From contig JAQVNT010000090.1 in NCBI GenBank assembly GCA_028702975.1, positions 1 to 6,425 on the forward strand: a DNA stretch of 6,425 nt, in the 5' to 3' direction. This DNA is from Candidatus Delongbacteria bacterium (GTDB taxonomy: Bacteria; UBA4055). The first letter of the stretch is position 1, and every line of letters begins with the position of its first letter. A model generated the notes under the pieces. The model was not told the DNA's origin, searched no databases, and saw nothing but the letters and a program-made list of their open reading frames with translations. A program made the translations under genes and the position numbers. This document shows, piece by piece, positions 1 through 4,978 of this stretch.

Positions 1-11
1 CAGGAATAAAA

Positions 12-398
12 CTACATCTCCGAATCTATCACGCAGTTCGAATTTATCCCGCCCCTTACATTATAATCAGTTTCGATCCTTAAATATTTAGGCTTGAGCA
101 CTTTCTTGAGGTCCTTGTAGATCCTGTTCGTCAGAGCTTCCTGATAGATCCCTACATTACGGAACGATATCAGATAATATTTAAGCGATTTGAGCTCGAT
201 GATCTTTTTGTCCGGTACGTAATTTATCATCAGAATCCCGTAATCGGGCAGGCCTGAGAACGGGCATACTGCGGAAAGCTCGTCAGTGTCGTAGGTAATG
301 TTCTGGGTTTCGCCCTTATATTCTATCGTTTCGAGAAAATCCGTGCGGATCGCTTTCTCCGAATCGAATTTGAACTTTTTTCCTTCAGCTTTAGGCAT
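12..398 (-). CDS. queF: NADPH-dependent 7-cyano-7-deazaguanine (preQ0) reductase, QueF type I
   Basis: QueF reduces the nitrile of preQ0 to preQ1 with NADPH, in the cytoplasm, for queuosine in tRNA. The 128-residue protein carries the family signature ELKSLKYY at residues 68-75. Its nucleophile region is SAVCPFSGLPDYG, with Cys45 (thioimide-forming) and Asp52. The pterin/purine-binding Glu lies in FRNVGIYQE (Glu87), and the chain ends soon after RGGI (residues 115-118). One domain of this size matches the short type I form, not the two-domain E. coli type. The residue before Glu87 is Gln86, where well-studied QueF proteins have His. The ATG start has an AAGGGGG Shine-Dalgarno 4 bases upstream that overlaps the stop of the preceding amidohydrolase gene, so translation is probably coupled. 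It is the last visible gene of a three-gene operon. No other queuosine genes are present in the window. Family assignment is secure. Confidence 0.95.
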   Translation of the reverse strand: MPKAEGKKFKFDSEKAIRTDFLETIEYKGETQNITYDTDELSAVCPFSGLPDYGILMINYVPDKKIIELKSLKYYLISFRNVGIYQEALTNRIYKDLKKVLKPKYLRIETDYNVRGGINSNCVIDSEM

Positions 399-402
399 AT
401 CG

Positions 403-410
403 CCCCCTTA
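403..410 (-). promoter_or_regulatory. queF Shine-Dalgarno overlapping the amidohydrolase stop
   Basis: On the minus strand the sequence reads TAAGGGGGCGATATG. The amidohydrolase stop TAA shares two bases with the AAGGGGG ribosome-binding site, which sits 4 bases before the queF ATG. A ribosome finishing the upstream gene would cover the queF start, which suggests coupled translation (inference). Confidence 0.75.
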
Positions 411-1637
411 TTTTTTTCTTAAGATCCTGCCTTCGGCCATTACCATTTTCGGGAAAGCTGCGAGGTTTAACGGCTCTTTATCCCAGACGATGAGGCTGGC
501 GACCTTTCCTTTTTCTACCGTGCCGAGAGTATCGTCAATCCCGAGGATCTTCGCATTTTTGTAGGTGATGACGGATATTGCTTCCTCATCCTTCATGCCG
601 TTTATCAGAAAGAACTTGAGGCTGTCTCTAAGGTGAGGCGTCCATATTACAGGATGATCCGTCATAAGTCCGTATTCGGCTTTGGATTTCATGAGCAGTT
701 CCGCATTCTGATAATATGCGTGAGCAAGCTCGATCTTTCCGCCTATTCCGCCCAGAGGTCCGAATACGACCGGGATTTTCGCCTTGGCAAGCTCTTCGTA
801 AATTTCTTTGTGGAATACATCGCATGTATGGTCGGCTGTCGCTTTCAGTTTATATTTTTTTACCAGCTCGATCAGGTACAGAACATCGTCTTCCTTGTGG
901 ACATGTATCTTTGCTGTTTTTTTCGCGCCTAGGATCTCGAGAAGCATGTTCTCCTCAGGCTCGAACGAAAGCTCAAAACACCTGTTGATATTTTTCTTTT
1001 CCAAAGCTATTTCTTTAGCAGATAGTTTGTCTTTGCCTTTGGCCTTCTTTTCAATCTCTAAGAGTTTCTTATCCCTTTCCAGTTCGGCCTTTTCCTTTTT
1101 TATAAGCAGCTTGTCGAATTTCTCCTCGAGCATGGAATAAACACCCATTCTCGTATTAGGCCTCTTCCCTTTCCAGCTTCCTGTAGATCTGGGGTTGAAC
1201 CCGAGAGCCATTTTATATCCGTAATCCTTCAAAAGTGCGTCTTTTCTGTTCTCAGCCCAGTTCTTAATTATCATCGCCCTGCCGCCGATCAGGTTACCGC
1301 TTCCGGGCACCACGCATGAATAAAGTACGCCGAAGTCAACCGCGTCCTTAAAAGCCCTGTCGTCGAAATATATGCTGTTCAGCGGATCGTTCATTGGCAT
1401 GAACTGATCGGAAATGTCGTTGCCTTCGCTCTCGCTGTCAGGCTCGCCGTCGCGGAACATCCCGATGTGCGAATGAGCATCTATGAAGGCCGGAGTTACA
1501 TATCCTTCAAAGTCTGCTTTCAAAGCCTTTTTCGACACTTCGACTATCTTTCCGTCCTCAACGATCACGGTCTGTTCTGTCAGTTTCTTTTTCCCGTCGT
1601 AAAGAACTCTCGCCCTGATCACTATCTGCTTTCCCAT
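408..1637 (-). CDS. Amidohydrolase of the imidazolonepropionase-related family (COG1228 type)
   Basis: Metal-dependent amidohydrolase with an N-terminal beta-sandwich and a TIM barrel; the substrate is unknown. Counting from ATG, metal-ligand motifs are DAHSH (His56, His58), HVH (His245, His247), ADH (His270) and TDHP (Asp327). The stretch from DAHSHIG to the SEGND motif, VVPGSGNLIGG and MALGFNP..STRxG-like segments (here NTRMG) match a widespread COG1228 subfamily annotated only as amidohydrolase. The C-terminal part (NAKILGI, GTVEKGKVASLIVWD) is the usual sandwich-closing region. Residues about 170-216 are very rich in Lys and Glu and probably form a helical insertion. No signal peptide is visible, so it is likely cytoplasmic. 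A GTG lies directly before the ATG (1638-1640). The ATG is preferred because AAGGAGG lies 5 bases from it but only 2 from the GTG. It is not HutI in any firm sense, since no hut genes are nearby. It sits 12 bases after the cysteine-cluster gene and 9 before queF. Confidence 0.88.
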   Translation of the reverse strand: MGKQIVIRARVLYDGKKKLTEQTVIVEDGKIVEVSKKALKADFEGYVTPAFIDAHSHIGMFRDGEPDSESEGNDISDQFMPMNDPLNSIYFDDRAFKDAVDFGVLYSCVVPGSGNLIGGRAMIIKNWAENRKDALLKDYGYKMALGFNPRSTGSWKGKRPNTRMGVYSMLEEKFDKLLIKKEKAELERDKKLLEIEKKAKGKDKLSAKEIALEKKNINRCFELSFEPEENMLLEILGAKKTAKIHVHKEDDVLYLIELVKKYKLKATADHTCDVFHKEIYEELAKAKIPVVFGPLGGIGGKIELAHAYYQNAELLMKSKAEYGLMTDHPVIWTPHLRDSLKFFLINGMKDEEAISVITYKNAKILGIDDTLGTVEKGKVASLIVWDKEPLNLAAFPKMVMAEGRILRKK

Positions 1638-1642
1638 CACTT

Positions 1643-1652
1643 CCTCCTTTTA
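1643..1652 (-). promoter_or_regulatory. Strong Shine-Dalgarno abutting the cysteine-cluster gene stop
   Basis: The minus strand reads TAA followed at once by AAGGAGG, a near-perfect anti-16S match, then AAGTG and ATG. The upstream stop codon therefore touches the ribosome-binding site of the amidohydrolase gene. The 5-base spacing to the ATG at 1637, versus 2 bases to the GTG at 1640, decides the start. Confidence 0.8.
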
Positions 1653-2048
1653 TAATAAATTTTTAATTTCGTCAATCTCCGCTTCCGTGTAAAGCCTGCC
1701 CTCCCCTATTCCCGGGCACATCGCGGTCTCTTTATCCCATTTCTCCTTCCTGTAAACCAGCGATTTCCAGAACGGGAATGTCCTGCACTGCGTGGGTCTG
1801 GCTTCATAGATCTTACAGTTTTTCTCTATCGGATCCCAGAAAATGCATCCTTCGTCACCCCTGCTTCTGAGCACTGTATAACCGTCAACCGTGGATAGGT
1901 ACGATCTCTCCAGCTCCTCGAGCGTGAATCCGGATTTTTCAACCAGCCTTTCCAGGTCTCTCGGGAAAATGAAAACATATCCTTTTATACTGCAGCAGTT
2001 TCCGCACTGTTTGCATTCGAACCTTATACCCTCTTTATAAAAACTCAT
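1650..2048 (-). CDS. YkgJ-family cysteine cluster protein (putative Zn/Fe-binding)
   Basis: A 132-residue soluble protein of the CxxCxxCC family, formerly UPF0153, often described as a putative zinc- or iron-chelating domain. The opening motif FECKQCGNCC gives Cys12, Cys15, Cys18 and Cys19. Further cysteines are at 68 (GCIFWD), 78 (NCKIYEARP), 88 (QCRTFPFW) and 111 (MCPGIG). The IYEARPTQCRTFPF block is the most conserved part of the family. Eight cysteines in this pattern suggest one or two metal sites, possibly an iron-sulfur cluster. The biochemical role of the family is not established to my knowledge. There is no signal peptide or membrane segment. The ATG has GAGGA 4 bases upstream. It is the first gene of the minus-strand operon and its promoter lies in the divergent region shared with the epimerase gene. 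Confidence 0.9.
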   Translation of the reverse strand: MSFYKEGIRFECKQCGNCCSIKGYVFIFPRDLERLVEKSGFTLEELERSYLSTVDGYTVLRSRGDEGCIFWDPIEKNCKIYEARPTQCRTFPFWKSLVYRKEKWDKETAMCPGIGEGRLYTEAEIDEIKNLL

Positions 2049-2072
2049 TTTATCCTCAATTTCACAACCGGT

Positions 2073-2103
2073 TAAAAATAATAAAAACTAAATGATTAAA
2101 CAA
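2073..2103 (-). promoter_or_regulatory. Candidate promoter of the minus-strand operon
   Basis: Read on the minus strand, TTG (2103-2101) is followed by 20 bases and then TATTTTTA (2080-2073). In sigma70 terms this is TTGTTT, a 17-base spacer and TATTTT. In Bacteroidetes terms it resembles TTTG and TAnnTTTG elements. The predicted start of transcription would be about 18 bases before the cysteine-cluster ATG. The region is AT-rich, so chance matches are likely. The same geometry recurs before the other two transcription units, which raises its credibility. Confidence 0.4.
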
Positions 2104-2116
2104 TGTTTTTTTAAGT

Positions 2117-2147
2117 TTGACTAAAACCGAACTTTTCGTTAATTTTA
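2117..2147 (+). promoter_or_regulatory. Candidate galE promoter
   Basis: TTGACT (2117-2122) is separated by 17 bases from TAATTT (2140-2145), and the -10 region extends to TAATTTTA. The -35 matches the sigma70 consensus at 5 of 6 bases. The -10 is weaker at 3 of 6. Counted as TTG-N20-TAnnTTTA it is the same pattern as the other two candidate promoters in the window. The TTG is preceded by T, giving the TTTG of Bacteroidetes-type promoters. The transcript would start near 2153 with a leader of about 33 bases. Confidence 0.5.
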
Positions 2148-2151
2148 AGCT

Positions 2152-2176
2152 TTAAGTGATGAACTTAATTACTTAA
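2152..2176 (+). repeat. Inverted and direct hexamer repeats in the galE leader
   Basis: TTAAGT (2152-2157) pairs with ACTTAA at 2163-2168 across a 5-base loop. A second ACTTAA at 2171-2176 is a direct repeat 8 bases further on and overlaps the start of the AAGGCGG ribosome-binding site (2175-2181). Another TTAAGT lies at 2111-2116, right beside the -35 element. The repeats could be operator half-sites or mutually exclusive RNA pairings. The AT-only character of most pairs makes stable RNA structure doubtful. Confidence 0.3.
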
Positions 2177-2185
2177 GGCGGAAAA

Positions 2186-3196
2186 ATGAAAATTCTTATC
2201 ACCGGCGGGGCGGGATATATCGCGTCCCATACTAATGTCGAGCTTCTTTCGAAAGGTTATGAGCTTGTATTGGTCGATAATTTCTGTAATTCGGTCTATG
2301 AAAGCGTCAGCAGGGTCGAAGAAATATCAGGAAAGAAAGTTAAATTTTACGAAGCGGATCTGAAAGACTTGGCGGAACTTGAAAAAGTATTCGAAGCTGA
2401 AAAGGACATTTTTGCGGTGATCCATTTTGCGGCGCTTAAGGCGGTCGGGGAATCGGTCGAAAAACCGCTGATGTATTACGAGAACAACATTTCAGGATCG
2501 CTGAATTTGTACAAATGCATGATGAAGTACGGTGTTAAGAATTTCGTATTCAGCTCATCGGCAACGGTTTACGGCGATCCGGCCGAAGTCCCTGTCGGCG
2601 AGGACGCGCCGGTTCATGCGACGAACCCTTACGGCCACACCAAGGCCATGATGGAGCAGATCCTTCTGGACGCTGCCGTAGCGCTCGGGTGGAATGTGGT
2701 GATCTTAAGGTATTTCAATCCTGTCGGCGCGCACAGTTCCGGCCGGATCGGCGAGGATCCCGGGTACCCGAACAATCTGCTTCCTTTCGTCAGCCAGGTG
2801 GCGGCCGGCATCAGGGAAAAAGTTATCGTCTTCGGCGACGACTGGCCCACGCCCGACGGTACAGGTGTCCGCGACTACATCCATGTGGTCGATCTGGCGA
2901 AAGCGCATGTGTCCGCGCTGGAGAAGCTCGTAAAGGATAAGGGAACTTTCATATACAATATAGGTACCGGACGCGGCTATTCGGTGCTCGAAATGATAGA
3001 CGCTTTCGGCAAAGCCTGCGGACACCCTGTTCCCTACGAGATCGGGCCGAGGAGGGCGGGCGATGTAGCCACCGTACTGGGTGATCCTTCCAAAGCTGAA
3101 AAAGAACTCGGATGGAAAGCAGAACTCGGGCTTGATGAAATGGTGAATTCAGCCTGGAAGTGGCAGAGCTTAAATCCTAAAGGGTATAAAGTTTAA
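2186..3196 (+). CDS. galE: UDP-sugar 4-epimerase, GalE family (extended SDR)
   Basis: GalE interconverts UDP-glucose and UDP-galactose through a 4-keto intermediate, using tightly bound NAD, in the cytoplasm. The 336-residue protein is essentially full length (E. coli GalE has 338). The NAD-binding motif TGGAGYIASH spans residues 6-15; the third position of GxxGxxG is Ala13 instead of Gly. The catalytic triad is visible as Ser124 (FSSSATVYG), Tyr149 and Lys153 (NPYGHTK), with the same numbering as E. coli. RYFNPVGAHSSGRIGE and GVRDYIHVVDLA are typical substrate-domain motifs. In GDVATVLGDPSKA, Val297 aligns with E. coli Tyr299, the residue limiting access of N-acetylated sugars, so UDP-GlcNAc/GalNAc activity is possible. 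The start ATG has AAGGCGG 4 bases upstream. The dehydrogenase gene follows after 25 bases, probably in the same operon. Family is certain; exact substrate is inferred. Confidence 0.95.
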   Translation: MKILITGGAGYIASHTNVELLSKGYELVLVDNFCNSVYESVSRVEEISGKKVKFYEADLKDLAELEKVFEAEKDIFAVIHFAALKAVGESVEKPLMYYENNISGSLNLYKCMMKYGVKNFVFSSSATVYGDPAEVPVGEDAPVHATNPYGHTKAMMEQILLDAAVALGWNVVILRYFNPVGAHSSGRIGEDPGYPNNLLPFVSQVAAGIREKVIVFGDDWPTPDGTGVRDYIHVVDLAKAHVSALEKLVKDKGTFIYNIGTGRGYSVLEMIDAFGKACGHPVPYEIGPRRAGDVATVLGDPSKAEKELGWKAELGLDEMVNSAWKWQSLNPKGYKV

Positions 3197-3221
3197 AAAT
3201 ATATCGGGGAGAATCGAGAAA

Positions 3222-4862
3222 ATGGGAGAGAAAAAGTATTCTGTAAATCCGGCGGGAGAAAAATTCCCTATACCGGCGAAAGAGGATTATGCGGATGAAT
3301 TAAAAAGGCTTGAAAAGCTTACTAAAAAAGCCCGGGGCGACGGTAAAGAGATCGTGGTCGTAATGGGCGTGGGATTCGTGGGAGCGGTCATGGCCGCGAT
3401 CGTTGCGGACACGAAGGACAGCAAAGGTAAATACACAAAATTCGTCATAGGCTGCCAGAGGCCGAGCCCGAGGAGCTACTGGAAGATCCCGATGCTCAAC
3501 AGAGGCGAATCGCCGGTCAAGGCGGAAGATCCCGAAGTTGACGAGCTGATAAAAAGATGTGTTAAAAAGGAGAAGACTCTTGTAGCGACCTACAACAGCG
3601 ACTGCTTAAGCCTTGCGGACTGCGTGGTGGTCGATGTCCAGTGCGACTTTTCAAAACAGGAGCTAGGCAACATGAGATCGGGCGAGGCCGACATGGCGGC
3701 GCTGGAGGCCACGATGAAGACGATCGGGCAGAAGATCCGTCCGGAGTGCCTCGTGCTGATCGAGACCACTGTCGCGCCGGGTACAACAGAATTCGTCGCA
3801 TGGCCGATCCTCAAGAAGGAATTCGCAAAAAGGAAGATGAAGGAGACGCCCCTTCTCGCCCACAGTTTTGAAAGGGTGATGCCCGGTAGAGAATATGTGG
3901 CAAGCATAAGGGACTTCTGGAGAGTATGTTCGGGATGCGACGCAAAAGCCAGAAAAAGAGTTGAAAAGTTTCTTCACGAAGTGCTTAATACAAAAAAATT
4001 CCCCCTCACCGTTATGGACAGACCTATTGAGTCCGAAACTACGAAGATCATGGAAAACTCCTACAGAGCTACGATACTGGCTTATATGAACGAGTGGAGC
4101 GTTTTCTCAGAAAGGAACGGGGTCGATATAATCAAGGTCATCAAAGCCATAAAAATGAGACCTACTCACAGCAACATGATATTCCCCGGCCCCGGCATCG
4201 GCGGATACTGCCTTCCAAAAGACGGAGGACTAGGATACTGGGCATACAAGCATATTCTGGGTTTCGAGGACGGAGACTCGCTGTTCAAGATAACTCCGAC
4301 GGCGATCGATATAAATGATACAAGAGCGCTCCATGTGACAGAACTGACCAGGGAAGCTTTGAAGGATATGGGAAGATACATCGCCGGATCGGAGATCCTG
4401 TTATGCGGCGCCAGCTACAGACAGGATGTGGGCGACACCAGGTACAGCGGATCTGAGCTTGTCATAAGAAAGCTGACCGAGATGGGTGCCGAATTGAGAG
4501 TGCACGACCCGTATGTCGATCACTGGTACGAGTTCGAGTCGCAGGACACTTACCCCGCTCCCGGCCACTCATGGGCAAGGTTCTTCAGAAATCAGGATGA
4601 ACTTACAAAGCTCAAAGTCGGAAAAGATCTCAAAAAAGAACTTCAGGGAGTTGAAGCCCTTATTCTGGCCGTTCCTCACAGCGAGTATCTGAAACTCGAT
4701 CCTGCTCAGATCGTAAAATGGGCAGGCGGTCCTCTTGCGGTTATCGATTGCTTCGGGATGCTTTCAGATGATACAATAAAAAAATATCTCAGACTCGGAT
4801 GCGAAGTCAAAGCTCTCGGAAGAGGTCATATACAGAGACTCAAGGACGAACTGAAGAAATAA
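3222..4862 (+). CDS. Nucleotide-sugar 6-dehydrogenase (UDP-glucose/UDP-HexNAc dehydrogenase family), enlarged
   Basis: NAD-dependent enzyme oxidising the C6 alcohol of a UDP-sugar to a uronic acid in two steps, feeding polysaccharide synthesis. The Rossmann motif MGVGFVG has Gly49, Gly51 and Gly54. ETTVAPGTTE (181-190) is the family's central motif. Lys275 and Asn279 lie in ETTKIMENSYR, and the catalytic cysteine is Cys330 in PGPGIGGYCLPKD. The C-terminal UDP-binding domain starts near residue 390, with CGASYRQDVGDTRYS, HDPYVD and ILAVPHSEY. FERVMPGRE and ENSYR resemble UDP-ManNAc/UDP-GlcNAc dehydrogenases (WecC, WbpA) more than UDP-glucose dehydrogenase, so an N-acetylated substrate is favoured. 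At 546 residues it is about 100 longer than usual: 44 residues precede the Rossmann strand, a longer segment follows it (64-100), and there is extra sequence near 434-475. The start ATG has GGGAGA 9 bases upstream. It follows galE by 25 bases, so the two are likely co-transcribed. Confidence 0.9.
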   Translation: MGEKKYSVNPAGEKFPIPAKEDYADELKRLEKLTKKARGDGKEIVVVMGVGFVGAVMAAIVADTKDSKGKYTKFVIGCQRPSPRSYWKIPMLNRGESPVKAEDPEVDELIKRCVKKEKTLVATYNSDCLSLADCVVVDVQCDFSKQELGNMRSGEADMAALEATMKTIGQKIRPECLVLIETTVAPGTTEFVAWPILKKEFAKRKMKETPLLAHSFERVMPGREYVASIRDFWRVCSGCDAKARKRVEKFLHEVLNTKKFPLTVMDRPIESETTKIMENSYRATILAYMNEWSVFSERNGVDIIKVIKAIKMRPTHSNMIFPGPGIGGYCLPKDGGLGYWAYKHILGFEDGDSLFKITPTAIDINDTRALHVTELTREALKDMGRYIAGSEILLCGASYRQDVGDTRYSGSELVIRKLTEMGAELRVHDPYVDHWYEFESQDTYPAPGHSWARFFRNQDELTKLKVGKDLKKELQGVEALILAVPHSEYLKLDPAQIVKWAGGPLAVIDCFGMLSDDTIKKYLRLGCEVKALGRGHIQRLKDELKK

Positions 4863-4894
4863 CTTATATATTTTTAACGGATTTCTAATTTATA

Positions 4895-4912
4895 AGTGTT
4901 GTAAAGAACACT
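4895..4912. repeat. Inverted repeat AGTGTT-N6-AACACT: operator or weak terminator
   Basis: A perfect 6-base inverted repeat with a 6-base centre (gtaaag) lies 32 bases after the dehydrogenase stop and is followed by AATTTTT (4913-4919). As RNA the stem has only two G-C pairs, so it would be a weak intrinsic terminator. It also overlaps the -35 element of the candidate promoter for the next gene, as a repressor operator would. I cannot decide between the two from sequence alone. Confidence 0.45.
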
Positions 4913-4929
4913 AATTTTTGTTATATTTA
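4899..4929 (+). promoter_or_regulatory. Candidate glycosyltransferase promoter
   Basis: TTGTAA (4899-4904) and TATATT (4922-4927) are 17 bases apart, and the downstream element extends to TATATTTA. The -10 matches consensus at 5 of 6 bases and the -35 at 4 of 6. The TTG-N20-TAnnTTTA geometry is shared with the other two candidate promoters. Transcription would start near 4935, about 44 bases before the ATG. This implies the glycosyltransferase gene can be transcribed separately from the galE pair. Confidence 0.45.
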
Positions 4930-4978
4930 ATATTCCGGCTTACTCCGTGAATAAGAAATCATTTTGGGGAATTAAACG

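Noticed and set aside
298..1140. Plus-strand open frames within the queF/amidohydrolase region, including a Phe/Ser-rich one at 808-1140
   Set aside because: They lie antisense to well-supported genes. The Phe/Ser-rich composition is simply the complement of the Lys/Glu-rich segment of the amidohydrolase.
1638..1640. GTG as the start of the amidohydrolase
   Set aside because: It would leave only 2 bases after AAGGAGG, while the adjacent ATG gives a normal 5-base spacing. The difference is a single residue.
2066..2073. Palindrome AACCGGTT in the divergent region
   Set aside because: An 8-base perfect palindrome is short. It does not extend and is not repeated near the other promoters. Chance is a sufficient explanation, though it sits near the predicted start of the minus-strand operon.
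2629..3025. Minus-strand and shifted open frames inside galE
   Set aside because: They sit in the GC-rich part of galE, where stops are rare in other frames. They have no recognisable domains, and galE is intact.
3562..4381. Several open frames in other frames of the dehydrogenase gene
   Set aside because: The compositions are Arg/Ser/Pro-rich and low in information, with no family motifs, and they overlap a complete conserved enzyme.
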